Source: Hellea sp.
Lineage (GTDB): Bacteria; Pseudomonadota; Alphaproteobacteria; Caulobacterales; Maricaulaceae
NCBI GenBank assembly: GCA_020629545.1
Contig: JAHDDC010000003.1
Location: 1-64,000, forward strand
Length of the DNA stretch: 64,000 nt
Reading direction: 5' to 3'
Part shown: piece after piece, positions 24,225 through 32,912 of the stretch
Layout of the letters: each line of letters starts with the position of its first letter
Position numbering within the stretch: position 1 is the stretch's first letter
Program-made: the position numbers and the translations under genes
The notes under the pieces: model-generated
Databases searched by the model: none
What the model saw: only the letters and a program-made list of their open reading frames with translations
Told to the model about the DNA's origin: nothing

Positions 24225-25271
24225 TTACCGCCCAACACCATGGGTTTTGAGGAAACTAGCGATTTCGTCTAGGGCTTGATGGGCTTCTGGCAACATGTCA
24301 TCGAAAATATGCCAGACATGACACATGTGAGACCAAGATTGTAAAGTGGCATCACCACCTTGCGCCTGCATTTTGGCAACGAACCGCACACTATCATCAT
24401 AGATCATTTCACTTGTGCTGGCGTGCAAGAGCGTCGGTGGAAGATTTGATAAATCCCCATGCAGTGGAGATATAACCGGATTTGAAGGCCTGATTTTAAG
24501 CTTTTGAAAAACGAGCCAAGCCAAAACAGGACGTGGAATTTTTATCATTGGGGCAACCAATGGCTTTAACATTAAGTCCGACTCGAAGTTTCTTTTGATT
24601 GACGGACTACCATAAGTGCTATCGGTAAGCGCCGAGATGCCAATGATCGCATCGGCTGGTTTGACTTGATTATCACGGGCCCATTGCGCCATGACGAGGG
24701 TAAGGTTTCCACCAGCTGAGTCCCCTGCAATTGCCAGTTTATTGACGGGTGAGGGGCCTTGGGGGCCGTTTTCCAGAATCCATTGATAAGCCGCCTGACA
24801 ATCCCTGACCGATGCCATTCGGGAGTTTTCGGGCATGAGCCGATAGTTGGGCGCAAATACAGAGCACCCAGTTTTCTCAGATAAATTGCTAGTTATGGCT
24901 CTGTGACTGATCGCACTTCCAACAGTGAAAGCGCCGCCGTGTATATAGAGTATACGCTTGGTCGGGTCTGCGCCTTTGGTTAAAGACCACTCGCCTGTCA
25001 TCGAAACACCATTAAACTCGGCATAATCAGTTTTGAACTCGCCGGAAATTGTACGCTCAAGACCAACTTTCTCGAACCGTGCTCGTTTCGCTGACAATTT
25101 GTCAGTCACTGAACCGGCATTTGACGCAGGTTTAATAAAGTTTTCGATCAAATATGCTTCAACGGCTTTTGCGCCTTTCGAATTTGGATCCGCTTCAAAC
25201 GTAGCCGGCCAATCTTTGTCATATTTGGATAGATTTTTCCCGAGCAAACCAAACTTTGTAAAGAAAACCAT
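24225..25271 (-). CDS. Alpha/beta hydrolase of the hormone-sensitive-lipase family
   Basis: Start chosen at ATG 25271 (MVFFTKFGLLGK): GGGAG stands nine bases upstream, and the longer ORF runs into aroC. The 348-residue enzyme has the oxyanion motif 'YIHGGAFTVGSA' near residue 112, the nucleophile elbow 'AGDSAGGNLTLV' near 182, and a late Asp/His pair near 290-325 ('SEMIYDDSVRF', 'SHMCHVWHIF'). The family hydrolyses short acyl esters; the physiological substrate is unknown. An N-terminal cap of about 80 residues precedes the core. It begins 4 bp past the aroC stop, so it is probably co-transcribed with aroC. Confidence 0.88.
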   Translation of the reverse strand: MVFFTKFGLLGKNLSKYDKDWPATFEADPNSKGAKAVEAYLIENFIKPASNAGSVTDKLSAKRARFEKVGLERTISGEFKTDYAEFNGVSMTGEWSLTKGADPTKRILYIHGGAFTVGSAISHRAITSNLSEKTGCSVFAPNYRLMPENSRMASVRDCQAAYQWILENGPQGPSPVNKLAIAGDSAGGNLTLVMAQWARDNQVKPADAIIGISALTDSTYGSPSIKRNFESDLMLKPLVAPMIKIPRPVLAWLVFQKLKIRPSNPVISPLHGDLSNLPPTLLHASTSEMIYDDSVRFVAKMQAQGGDATLQSWSHMCHVWHIFDDMLPEAHQALDEIASFLKTHGVGR

Positions 25272-25275
25272 GACT

Positions 25276-26349
25276 TTATCTCCCGGTTTGTCCCCGGTGC
25301 CTGAGTTTATGGTCAGCAAGTACGCAAGCAATCATGGCTTCGGCAACAGGTACGGCACGAATACCCACGCATGGATCGTGGCGCCCTTTGGTTCTGACTT
25401 CTAATTCCTCGCCTTTCGAATTGATCGACTTTACAGGTGTCAAGATAGAGGAGGTTGGTTTGATAGCCATTCGCGCAATGATGACATCGCCGTTTGATAT
25501 CCCGCCGAGAATTCCACCCGAATTATTTGATAGAAATTTTGGGGAACCATTTTCTAGCCGCATTTCATCGGCGTTTTCAACACCTGTTAAAACCGCGCTT
25601 GCGAACCCAGTACCGATCTCGACTCCCTTTGCGGCATTAATTGACATCAGTCCATTGGCGATGTCACTATCTAGTTTACCGTAAACAGGCGCTCCCCATC
25701 CGGCCGGGACGCCTTTAGCTTGGACTTCAATTATCGCTCCGACCGAATTTCCGGATTTCCTTGTCTCATCAAGGTAAGTTTCCCAGTCTTTAGCTGCTTT
25801 CGCATCAGGGCACCAGAACGGGTTTTTGGGTACTTCATCCCAATCCCAATTATCGCCATCGATCATTGATGTCCCAATTTGGATGACGCATCCTCTAATA
25901 GATACGTCATTTCCCAGTACTTTTCGAGCAATCGCGCCAGCAGCGACCCTGTTGGCTGTTTCTCGGGCGCTAGACCTTCCGCCGCCGCGATAATCTCTAT
26001 GCCCATATTTGGCGTCATAGGTGAAGTCGGCATGACCAGGGCGGTAACGATCTTTGATCTCAGAATAGTCTTTACTGCGCTGATCTTTGTTCTCGATCAG
26101 CAGGCTAATTGGAGTTCCGGTGGTTTTACCTTCGAAAACACCAGACAGAATTTGAACTTTATCAGGTTCATTACGCTGAGTAACAAAACGGCTCGTGCCA
26201 GGCCTGCGGGCATCCATAAAGGGCTGAATATCTTTTTCGGATAATTCTATCCCGGGAGGCGTACCATCAACAACGCAGCCAATTGCTGGGCCGTGGCTTT
26301 CGCCCCAGGTTGTAAACTTGAATAATTGTCCGAATGAATTATGTGACAT
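25276..26349 (-). CDS. aroC: Chorismate synthase
   Basis: AroC converts EPSP to chorismate, the last common step of aromatic amino acid, folate and quinone synthesis, using reduced FMN as cofactor. All signatures are clear in the 357-residue sequence: '[20 protein letters not shown]' at residue 14, '[14 protein letters not shown]' near 48, '[15 protein letters not shown]' near 125, '[13 protein letters not shown]' near 270 and the closing '[18 protein letters not shown]' near 325. It follows the small J-domain gene by 36 bp on the same strand. The length is typical. Confidence 0.97.
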   Translation of the reverse strand: MSHNSFGQLFKFTTWGESHGPAIGCVVDGTPPGIELSEKDIQPFMDARRPGTSRFVTQRNEPDKVQILSGVFEGKTTGTPISLLIENKDQRSKDYSEIKDRYRPGHADFTYDAKYGHRDYRGGGRSSARETANRVAAGAIARKVLGNDVSIRGCVIQIGTSMIDGDNWDWDEVPKNPFWCPDAKAAKDWETYLDETRKSGNSVGAIIEVQAKGVPAGWGAPVYGKLDSDIANGLMSINAAKGVEIGTGFASAVLTGVENADEMRLENGSPKFLSNNSGGILGGISNGDVIIARMAIKPTSSILTPVKSINSKGEELEVRTKGRHDPCVGIRAVPVAEAMIACVLADHKLRHRGQTGR

Positions 26350-26385
26350 CCGCCGTTCTTAACGACAGGCCCCAAAACATTCCAG

Positions 26386-26601
26386 TTAAAAAGCTCTTGA
26401 TCCAGCTTGAACGCGAAAAGCTTTTGGCGCAGGCGGAATTAGAGTTTCATAAGCCGACTTGGCCTGCATAAAGGCTCCAATATTGCCGTAGGGGCTGTCA
26501 GGGTGAAAAAATTTGGCTTTCTTACGCCACGCATCTTTAATTTCAGATTCTCGGGCTGACATATTTAATCCCAATGTCATCAATGCATCTTGGCGTGTCA
26601 C
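26386..26601 (-). CDS. Minimal stand-alone J-domain protein
   Basis: A 71-residue protein that is essentially one J domain: helix I 'DALMTLGLNMSARESEIKDAW', then the HPD motif in 'AKFFHPDSPYGN' and helix III 'AFMQAKSAYETLI'. It lacks the Gly/Phe and C-terminal domains of DnaJ, so it would stimulate a DnaK ATPase without its own client-binding region, or recruit Hsp70 to a partner. The start is GTG 26601, supported by GGGGAG seven bases upstream. It lies between pdxH (divergent) and aroC; small J genes beside pdxH occur in related bacteria as I recall. Confidence 0.85.
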   Translation of the reverse strand: MTRQDALMTLGLNMSARESEIKDAWRKKAKFFHPDSPYGNIGAFMQAKSAYETLIPPAPKAFRVQAGSRAF

Positions 26602-26720
26602 ATTTATCTCCCCGGTTATGGCTTTAACTTATCGTCAATCACCCGTAATAAAGTCTTGAACCCTAACAAAGTTAACAGGTTACTGATAATTATGGTTAAT
26701 GACGTGTTTAAGGATAAAAA

Positions 26721-27398
26721 ATGAGCGATTCTAAACTGCCGCCAACGCCGAGCAGGAAAGACTATACCGAAGACCCACTATATAGAGTGCAAGCCGAAGG
26801 GAACGCCAAACCAATTTTTCATCGCGAAGATCCAATTGAACTTTTCGGCGAATGGATGGCGGACGCAAGGCACCTCGAGCCAAACGATGCCAATGCAATG
26901 TCGCTTGCAACCGTTGATAACTTGGGTCACCCAGACGTCCGAATTGTCTTACTTAAAAGTTTTGATCAGACGGGCTTCGTTTTCTATTCCAATGGTCAAA
27001 GTGTGAAGGGTGAACAGCTTTCTCATAATCCCGTAGGCGCGCTTTGTTTTCATTGGAAGTCGTTAAGGCGTCAGGTTCGGATAAGAGGCAGCATTGCTCC
27101 CGTCAGCGATAGAGAGGCAGATAGCTATTTCGCGAGCCGTGCGAGAGGATCGCAAATCGGTGCGATTGCCTCAGATCAATCCCGGCCACTTTCTAGCCGA
27201 GAATTTTTCGAACAGCGGCTAAAAGAGGTCGAGGCTTTGTACAAAGACCGGCCTGTTTCACGGCCAAGTCATTGGGGCGGGTGGCGTGTCACTCCCGAGT
27301 CTATCGAGTTCTGGCGAGATCGCCCTTTCCGTTTACATGATAGGCTAGTGTTTAAGAAATCTGACAATGCCTGGGCTAAAGAAAGACTTTTTCCATAG
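26721..27398 (+). CDS. pdxH: Pyridoxamine 5'-phosphate oxidase
   Basis: PdxH oxidises PNP or PMP to pyridoxal 5'-phosphate with FMN. The 225-residue sequence shows '[33 protein letters not shown]' near residue 58, '[15 protein letters not shown]' near 108 for FMN and substrate contacts, '[15 protein letters not shown]'-type segment near 137, and the invariant C-terminal block '[11 protein letters not shown]' with 'WAKERLFP'. AAGGAT precedes the ATG. It diverges from the J-domain/aroC group and opens a short rightward run with two membrane-protein genes, whose connection to vitamin B6 is not evident. Confidence 0.96.
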   Translation: MSDSKLPPTPSRKDYTEDPLYRVQAEGNAKPIFHREDPIELFGEWMADARHLEPNDANAMSLATVDNLGHPDVRIVLLKSFDQTGFVFYSNGQSVKGEQLSHNPVGALCFHWKSLRRQVRIRGSIAPVSDREADSYFASRARGSQIGAIASDQSRPLSSREFFEQRLKEVEALYKDRPVSRPSHWGGWRVTPESIEFWRDRPFRLHDRLVFKKSDNAWAKERLFP

Positions 27399-27422
27399 CG
27401 CAAACTGGGTTACGAATACAAC

Positions 27423-27863
27423 ATGAGCGGCTTCGTATTTTTTATATTCTTTATCATATTTATAAACGTCGTAGGATCGATTTTCAAATCGCCGTCAAAG
27501 CCGAAAGTCAAATCATACAGACCCAAGCCAAACTCTGATAATCCCTGGAACAAGCCCATATCTACCGATCAAGGTCAAAATGAAAGAGCGCTGTTTAAGG
27601 CGCAAGCGCAAGCAGCTGGAAAGAAGTTTGCAAAAAGTACAGCGGCAAAAAAGATCGCCCGTCAGCGCCAAGACACTATCGATGCACGGGCCAATAATCG
27701 TAGAAATATCAATGACAATAATAGAAATCGAATTTATAACTGGGGCGAAAGAGCTGGACCTGGATTTTTCACACTGACGAATATGTTTGTATTGCTTTTA
27801 CTAGGATTGCTCGCTCTTTACGTTCTAAGTTTGTTACCATCGGATTTTGGGAGTTCGAAATGA
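27423..27863 (+). CDS. Hypothetical two-TM protein with a basic linker
   Basis: 146 residues: a hydrophobic N-terminal segment (about 3-20, 'FVFFIFFIIFINVVGSIF'), a strongly basic, Asn/Lys/Arg-rich hydrophilic middle (about 25-105, with 'KKFAKSTAAKKIARQRQ' and 'NNRRNINDNNRN'), and a second membrane helix near 116-136. No family is recognised. The middle part would be cytoplasmic by the positive-inside rule, giving a hairpin with both helix ends outside. Its stop overlaps the start of the DUF1499 gene as ATGA, so the two are likely functional partners in the membrane. No clear ribosome binding site is seen. Confidence 0.6.
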   Translation: MSGFVFFIFFIIFINVVGSIFKSPSKPKVKSYRPKPNSDNPWNKPISTDQGQNERALFKAQAQAAGKKFAKSTAAKKIARQRQDTIDARANNRRNINDNNRNRIYNWGERAGPGFFTLTNMFVLLLLGLLALYVLSLLPSDFGSSK

Positions 27864-28675
27864 ATACTGAAATGATTACTCGCCCGGATCTCGAGGTTAC
27901 AAAACGGCATAAATTACGCAATGGCGTGCAAAAAATCGGATTTTTGTTGGCTATCCTGGCGCCGCTTACATTTATTATTGCTGGACTTGGTTCCAAAATA
28001 GGATTGTGGCACTGGTCTTTTGGTTTATCCAAATTGTCTTTGAAGCTTGGTCCACTGCTTTTATTATTGGGATTAGTTTTCGGAATCGTCGGAATTTTAC
28101 TTTGGTTTTTCGTACGTCCCCGCAAAGGTATTGTTTTAGCGTCTATCGCGACGATTATTCCGCTTTTGGGTCTTGTTCAGCTGGGGAGTGCTAAGTCCAA
28201 GGTCGAGAGCTTGCCATATATTCATGATATAACGACCAACACTCAATCTCCGCCCGTATTTTCTCAGGCGATAATTGACGCGCGATCCGCAGATGGTGCA
28301 ACAAATACATTGGATTATGTTGGAAAAACGGATCGCGAGGGCGGGACGCTCGTTTCGGTACTGCAAAATAAGGCCTATCCCGAAATTCGCCCGGTTTTGC
28401 GGTCTGAAGATAAAGCTGTTGTTTTCGGAGAAGCTCTCTCTTTGGTCAAGCAAGCGGGATGGGACATCGTGACGGAGGATGCCAATTCAGGCGTAATAGA
28501 GGCCACAGCGTCTACATTCTGGTATGGTTTCAAAGATGATGTGGTTATTCAGGTCAGGGAATCTGAAGGCGGGGGAACAATTGTCAATATGAGATCAGTC
28601 AGTAGAGTTGGCCAATCTGATATTGGGGCCAATGCAAGACGCTTAAGCGCTTTAATTGATGGTCTGAACCAGTAG
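27860..28675 (+). CDS. Membrane protein with C-terminal DUF1499 domain
   Basis: The 271-residue protein has three hydrophobic helices in its first 115 residues ('KIGFLLAILAPLTFIIAGLG', 'KLGPLLLLLGLVFGIVGILLWFF', 'GIVLASIATIIPLLGLV') and a soluble DUF1499 domain after about residue 130. The domain is recognisable from 'HDITTNTQSPPVF', 'YPEIRPVL', 'GWDIVTEDANSGVIEATAST' and 'VNMRSVSRVGQSDIGANARRL'. DUF1499 proteins are widespread and uncharacterised. It is translationally coupled to the preceding two-TM protein by an ATGA overlap, suggesting the two work as a membrane unit. Confidence 0.8.
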   Translation: MNTEMITRPDLEVTKRHKLRNGVQKIGFLLAILAPLTFIIAGLGSKIGLWHWSFGLSKLSLKLGPLLLLLGLVFGIVGILLWFFVRPRKGIVLASIATIIPLLGLVQLGSAKSKVESLPYIHDITTNTQSPPVFSQAIIDARSADGATNTLDYVGKTDREGGTLVSVLQNKAYPEIRPVLRSEDKAVVFGEALSLVKQAGWDIVTEDANSGVIEATASTFWYGFKDDVVIQVRESEGGGTIVNMRSVSRVGQSDIGANARRLSALIDGLNQ

Positions 28676-28738
28676 CATTTTCAGTTCATTCATTGCGAAA
28701 TTTCCGATGCAGCCTAAATAGGAAGCAGGAGATATTCT

Positions 28739-29650
28739 GTGGCTAAAGATCCATACAAATTACTAGGCGTTCCACGAACTGCGAGCGACGCTGATATTCG
28801 AAAAGCTTATCGGGCGCTTGCAAAAAAATTGCACCCGGATGTTAATCCCGGAAATAAAGTCGCGGAAACTAAGTTCAAAGAAGTCACCGCGGCATATAAT
28901 TTGTTGTCAGACAAAGATCTGCGAGCCCGATACGACAGCGGCCAAGTTGACGCATCTGGTCAACAGCAAAATCCATTTGGCGCAGGCGGGTTTGGCGGAT
29001 TCCGGCGCACGGGAGCAGGCGGCCCGGGAGGGAATGATGACATGGCGGATCTGTTTTCCAGTCTGTTCGGTATGAATATGGGTGGAATGAATCCGAATCG
29101 CGGCGGTTTTGGGCAAACGGCCCGACGTCCTAAAAAAGGTGCAGATATCCGATATAAACTCAATCTGACTTTTATTGAGGCGCTTAAGGGCGGTAGTAAA
29201 AAAGTTCGGATGGGGGACGGTAAGACACTCAACGTCAAAATTCCAGTCGGTGTTGAAGATGGAGTAACCTTACGGCTGCGCGGTAAAGGGCAAGCCGGCG
29301 TCAACGGCGGCGCCCCTGGTGATGCTAAAGTTGATATTAGTGTTGGTAGCCATAAATATTTCTCCAGGGACGGCAACAAATTGCGACTCACACTGCCAAT
29401 ATCGTTGGAAGAGGCGATTTTAGGGGGTAAAATCAAAGTGCCAATGCCTGATGGTTCCGTTCAGTTAACGTTGCCACCCGGAACAAATTCTGGAAAAACT
29501 TTTCGGTTGAAGGGAAAGGGAATAAAAGGCGGTGACTTGCTTGTGACAACACAGATCATACTAAAAGACCCTAAAAACAAAGACTTAAAGGCGTGGGCAG
29601 AGGGAGAGAGCGACGGATCAAGCGGCAAAATTCGCGATAAACTGCTATAG
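28739..29650 (+). CDS. CbpA-like J-domain co-chaperone without zinc finger
   Basis: 303 residues: J domain (about 3-70) with '[12 protein letters not shown]', a Gly/Phe-rich linker (about 80-125, '[15 protein letters not shown]'), and two C-terminal beta-barrel client-binding domains (about 138-290, '[21 protein letters not shown]', '[25 protein letters not shown]'). The four CxxCxGxG zinc motifs of DnaJ are absent, so it is a class B protein like CbpA. It should hand unfolded or specific clients to DnaK. The start is GTG 28739 with AGGAG eight bases upstream. It stands alone, 63 bp after the DUF1499 gene. Confidence 0.9.
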   Translation: MAKDPYKLLGVPRTASDADIRKAYRALAKKLHPDVNPGNKVAETKFKEVTAAYNLLSDKDLRARYDSGQVDASGQQQNPFGAGGFGGFRRTGAGGPGGNDDMADLFSSLFGMNMGGMNPNRGGFGQTARRPKKGADIRYKLNLTFIEALKGGSKKVRMGDGKTLNVKIPVGVEDGVTLRLRGKGQAGVNGGAPGDAKVDISVGSHKYFSRDGNKLRLTLPISLEEAILGGKIKVPMPDGSVQLTLPPGTNSGKTFRLKGKGIKGGDLLVTTQIILKDPKNKDLKAWAEGESDGSSGKIRDKLL

Positions 29651-29660
29651 GTCTTGATAG

Positions 29661-29695
29661 CTGAAGTCTGAACCCCATATTCAGACTATATTCAG
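29661..29695 (+). promoter_or_regulatory. 11-bp direct repeat ATATTCAG and overlapping inverted repeat before the PepSY/response-regulator operon
   Basis: ATATTCAG occurs at 29677 and 29688, exactly 11 bp apart, 25-43 bp before the start codon at 29720. The first copy is also the right arm of a perfect 8-bp inverted repeat AGTCTGAA-N7-TTCAGACT (29665-29687). Such spacing suits a dimer of an OmpR/PhoP-family regulator, and the operon itself encodes one, so autoregulation is the simple reading. The inverted repeat could alternatively help end the upstream transcript; no T-tract follows. Confidence 0.5.
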
Positions 29696-29719
29696 GGGTA
29701 AAGCTGTACTGATAAGACA

Positions 29720-30073
29720 ATGAAAAAATCAGTTCGACATATCAGTGCGGTCGCAATCACCGCTTTTGCAGCCATCGCGATGGCCATGCCTGCTGCCGCG
29801 AAGCCGAATAAAGGGAAAGCAAAAGGGCATACCAAGTATCATCAGCCCGTGCTTACCCAGTCATATATGCCGGCGGAGCGTTATCAAATGCCACAATGGG
29901 CTGAGCAAAAAATTTCGTACAGCCAGGCAAAATCTATCGCCAGATCCCGTTATCCAGGTGCCGAAATTGTTGATATTCGCCTGAAAGGCAATACATATCG
30001 TGTCCGCTTGGTTTTACAAAATAGCCAAATGGTTGATGTTTTGATTGACGCGGTCTCTGGTCGTATCCGATAA
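29720..30073 (+). CDS. Exported PepSY-domain protein
   Basis: A 117-residue protein with a signal peptide ending 'AMPAAAKP', a basic linker ('PNKGKAKGHTKYH') and a C-terminal PepSY domain near residues 72-116 ('KISYSQAKSIARSRYPGAEIVDIRLKG', 'VDVLIDAVSGRIR'). PepSY domains are periplasmic, often inhibitory or ligand-sensing, and commonly sit in front of PhoP/PhoQ-like pairs. Here the response regulator starts 28 bp later, so this is likely a periplasmic input or modulator for the neighbouring kinase. The ribosome binding site is weak (GATAAGA). Confidence 0.83.
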   Translation: MKKSVRHISAVAITAFAAIAMAMPAAAKPNKGKAKGHTKYHQPVLTQSYMPAERYQMPQWAEQKISYSQAKSIARSRYPGAEIVDIRLKGNTYRVRLVLQNSQMVDVLIDAVSGRIR

Positions 30074-30101
30074 TCATCTGAAATTCTGAATCGGGGTATC
30101 C

Positions 30102-30779
30102 ATGCGCATTTTAGTTGTTGAAGACGATCCGGACCTGTCCAGGCAGTTGTCTGAGGCCTTGAAAGACACGGGCTATGCGGTTGATGTGGCCGACAATGGC
30201 GAAGACGGTCATTTTATGGGCGATACTGAGCCATATGATGCGGTTGTTCTTGATTTAGGTTTGCCCGTGATTGACGGGATTAGCGTCCTGCAAAAATGGC
30301 GTGCAGATGGTAAAAAGTTCCCCGTTCTTATTTTAACGGCGCGGGACCAATGGAGTGAAAAAGTTTCTGGTTTTGACGCTGGAGCTGATGATTATTTGAC
30401 CAAGCCATTCCATCACGAAGAACTTCTTGCCCGTCTTCGTGCTTTGCTGCGACGGGCCGCGGGACACACAACTGACTCGATAGATATTGGCGGGCTTTTG
30501 GTGGATAATCGCGCCGCGCGTTGTTTTGTCGACGGTATGCCAATAAAACTAACGTCGCATGAGTTTAGATTACTAAGCTACATGGCCATGCATAAAGGGC
30601 GCGTAATTTCGCGGACTGAGCTAGTCGAACATATTTACGATCAGGACTTTGATCGCGACTCAAACACTATTGAGGTCTTCGTCGGTCGCTTACGCCGGAA
30701 AATCGGTACAGACCGTATCGAAACCGTCCGCGGACTTGGTTACCGACTGATCGACCCTGAAAACGCTGTCAAGAAATAG
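30102..30779 (+). CDS. OmpR/PhoP-family response regulator
   Basis: 225 residues. The receiver domain (1-118) has the acidic pair 'VVEDDPDLS', phospho-acceptor Asp in 'AVVLDLGLPVIDG' near residue 51, switch Thr in 'VLILTARDQ' and Lys in 'DYLTKPFHHEELLARL' near 101. The winged-helix DNA-binding domain (about 128-221) contains 'LTSHEFRLLSYMAMHKGRVISRTELVEHIYD' and 'VFVGRLRRKIG'. It should activate transcription by binding direct repeats; candidate sites with 11-bp spacing lie at 29677, 11052 and 24181. It is encoded between the PepSY gene and its presumed cognate kinase. Confidence 0.93.
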   Translation: MRILVVEDDPDLSRQLSEALKDTGYAVDVADNGEDGHFMGDTEPYDAVVLDLGLPVIDGISVLQKWRADGKKFPVLILTARDQWSEKVSGFDAGADDYLTKPFHHEELLARLRALLRRAAGHTTDSIDIGGLLVDNRAARCFVDGMPIKLTSHEFRLLSYMAMHKGRVISRTELVEHIYDQDFDRDSNTIEVFVGRLRRKIGTDRIETVRGLGYRLIDPENAVKK

Positions 30780-30787
30780 CGCTTTCT

Positions 30788-32188
30788 TTGGAAACGGGGA
30801 CTGACAGGCATAATCCCTCACTCGTCACGCGACTCATTCGTAGTGCGGTGTTATGGACAGTCCCCATACTCTTCATCACAGCGCTGCTTCTAACTTGGTT
30901 TTACCGGTCTTCGACATATCGACTATTTGATGATCCGCTGGAAAACGCGATTACAGACCTAATTGCGGCCGTTGAAACAGGCGAAGCTTCGCTTCCTGCC
31001 AATACGCTATTTCTCACGCGCGAACCTATTGATCCTCGCTATCAACGCGCTTTGTCTGGTCGATATTGGATGATCGGAAAATATCTTAGCGACGGACAAC
31101 TCGTTCCTAGCCGCGCGTCAAGATCATTGTCTGGAGAGACCATAAGTTTGGCGCCATCCATTAAAAAGGCCATTGATGCGCAAAGCCAGAGTGAATTTCG
31201 AACGACCGCGATCGGACCAGATGATGAACCTCTTCGGGTTTTAGCCAGGCCCGTTATTCTGCCAAGCGGCGAGCTTTTGGTTATGATTGCAGCCGCAGAT
31301 ATTCGGGAGGCTCAGCGTGATGTAAGGCGGTTTGCCTTTCTGGCGACCGGATTAATGTTTCTGTTATCAGCTGCTGTCGCGTTTGCCGTATTTTGGCAGG
31401 TAAGGCTTGGATTAAGACCTATTTTCGATTTGAGGCAGCGCGTCGTTGATGTCCGTGAAGGGCGAATAGAAAGAGTCGACGGGATTTATCCGTCTGAGAT
31501 AGCCCCCCTTGCCAATGAACTCAATTCTTTGATTGATCATAATAAGGATGTGGTAGATCGAGCCCGAACTCATGTTAGTAATCTGGCTCATGGACTTAAA
31601 ACACCGCTTGCGGTCTTGATCAATGAAGCCGAAACATCCCGGTCCGGTTTGTCCGAAATTGTGATGCGCCAGGCCAACTCGATGAAGCGTCAGGTTGATC
31701 ACCATCTTCAACGTGCACGGGCGGCAGCCCGGGGGCAGGCAATTGGCGTTGTAACCTCTGTTGAGGAAACCGTGTTCCCGCTGGCTCGAACACTTGAAAA
31801 AATCTATCGCGACAAAGATATCGCATTTGATATTGATATTCCGGATGGTCTGTTGTTTCGAGGTGAAAAGCGGGATTTTGAAGAAATAACAGGAAACTTG
31901 CTTGATAACGCGTGTAAGTGGACACAGTCCCAGGTCAGAGTTTGGGCTAAATTGATTGATGAGGGTCAATTCACTTTGGAGGTCGGTGACGATGGTCCTG
32001 GTCTTGAGGAAGATCAGTATAGTGAGGCCTTAAAACGGGGCGCGCGGCTTGATGAAGCTACACCCGGAACAGGATTTGGACTTCCAATCGTTGAGGATCT
32101 GGCAAAGGCTTACAAGGGCGATTTAAAACTCGGCCGTTCTGAACTCGGTGGCCTCAGTGTGGTTTTAACATTGCCTGGGCGAGTGTGA
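30788..32188 (+). CDS. PhoQ/FeuQ-like sensor histidine kinase
   Basis: 466 residues with two membrane helices (about 20-40 and 185-205) enclosing a periplasmic sensor domain of some 145 residues, a HAMP-like linker, a dimerisation/phospho-acceptor helix with His in 'NLAHGLKTPLAVLINEA' near 265, and an ATPase domain ('GNLLDNACKW' near 365, 'VGDDGPGL', 'GTGFGLPIV'). The 'H-G-LKTPL' box is the PhoQ-type variant. The start is uncertain: the reading frame opens at TTG 30788, with no in-frame ATG before the first helix and no clear ribosome binding site. It follows the response regulator by 8 bp. The ligand is unknown. Confidence 0.88.
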   Translation: METGTDRHNPSLVTRLIRSAVLWTVPILFITALLLTWFYRSSTYRLFDDPLENAITDLIAAVETGEASLPANTLFLTREPIDPRYQRALSGRYWMIGKYLSDGQLVPSRASRSLSGETISLAPSIKKAIDAQSQSEFRTTAIGPDDEPLRVLARPVILPSGELLVMIAAADIREAQRDVRRFAFLATGLMFLLSAAVAFAVFWQVRLGLRPIFDLRQRVVDVREGRIERVDGIYPSEIAPLANELNSLIDHNKDVVDRARTHVSNLAHGLKTPLAVLINEAETSRSGLSEIVMRQANSMKRQVDHHLQRARAAARGQAIGVVTSVEETVFPLARTLEKIYRDKDIAFDIDIPDGLLFRGEKRDFEEITGNLLDNACKWTQSQVRVWAKLIDEGQFTLEVGDDGPGLEEDQYSEALKRGARLDEATPGTGFGLPIVEDLAKAYKGDLKLGRSELGGLSVVLTLPGRV

Positions 32189-32826
32189 TGGCGAAAGATC
32201 CTATACATCTTGAAAATCGGGAAAGTCTTGCTCGGCGTCAGATGTCGCCGACAGCTGGCCGGAATTCAAAACCGATTGCCGGAATTTTGAAAGATATCTT
32301 GCCGCAAAATGCAAAGGTCTTGGAAATTGCGAGCGGAACTGGTGAACATGCTGTTGCCATGTGCAATACGCGTCCAGATATTTTGTGGCAATCAAGCGAT
32401 CCAGATGCGAGATCCAGATTGAGCCAAGATGCGTGGCGAACGACGTGTCCAAAACAGATTTACCCATCTCTCGATATCGACACGACCAAGTTAGAGTGGT
32501 GGGGTGGGTTTTCCAGTTTTGATGTAATTTTTTGCGCCAACATGATCCACATAGCACCTTGGTCCGCTGCATTGGGTTTAGCAAAGGGCGCTTCACAGCT
32601 TTTGTCGGAAAACGGACTTGCCATTTTATATGGCCCCTTCCTTGAAGGGGCGAAAACAGCAGAATCTAACCTAAAATTCGACCTAAATCTCAAAGCCAGA
32701 AATCCGCTTTGGGGAGTGCGTTCGTTAGATTCTGTTAAGCATATGTTTGCAGATGTGGGTTTTAATCTGAGGGCACGTTATGAAATGCCCAAGGAAAACC
32801 GAATTTTGATTTTCTCCAGGCCATAA
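32188..32826 (+). CDS. DUF938 SAM-dependent methyltransferase-like protein
   Basis: I start at ATG 32188, overlapping the kinase stop as TGATG; the track's upstream GTG adds one residue. The 212-residue protein shows the DUF938 pattern: 'RRQMSPTAGRNSKPIAGIL' at the front, a SAM site 'KVLEIASGTGEHAV' near 44, 'WQSSDPDA' near 70, 'DVIFCANMIHIAPWSA' near 112 and 'GLAILYGPFLEGA' near 145. The substrate is unknown. Coupling to the kinase gene suggests it is expressed with the two-component system. A hairpin terminator follows. Confidence 0.85.
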   Translation: MAKDPIHLENRESLARRQMSPTAGRNSKPIAGILKDILPQNAKVLEIASGTGEHAVAMCNTRPDILWQSSDPDARSRLSQDAWRTTCPKQIYPSLDIDTTKLEWWGGFSSFDVIFCANMIHIAPWSAALGLAKGASQLLSENGLAILYGPFLEGAKTAESNLKFDLNLKARNPLWGVRSLDSVKHMFADVGFNLRARYEMPKENRILIFSRP

Positions 32827-32831
32827 TGGGT

Positions 32832-32856
32832 AAACATGACTCTTTTGTCATGTTTT
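32832..32856 (+). terminator. Hairpin terminator after the methyltransferase gene
   Basis: AAACATGAC and GTCATGTTT form a perfect 9-bp stem around TCTTTT, extended by one T to give TTTT at the end, 6 bp after the stop at 32826. The U-tract is short and the stem AT-rich, so strength is moderate. It separates the PepSY-kinase-methyltransferase unit from the protease gene. Confidence 0.65.
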
Positions 32857-32912
32857 AGTAAGAATTAGGATAGTCGCCCGCTTTCACACTGCGCCTGTAC
32901 GAGGAAAATATT

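Noticed and set aside
28960-29436. 158-residue minus-strand ORF
   Set aside because: Antisense shadow of the J-domain protein; Pro/Ser-rich translation is a by-product of Gly-rich codons.
31412-31969. 185-residue minus-strand ORF
   Set aside because: Antisense to the kinase at 30788, no family signature, no ribosome binding site.
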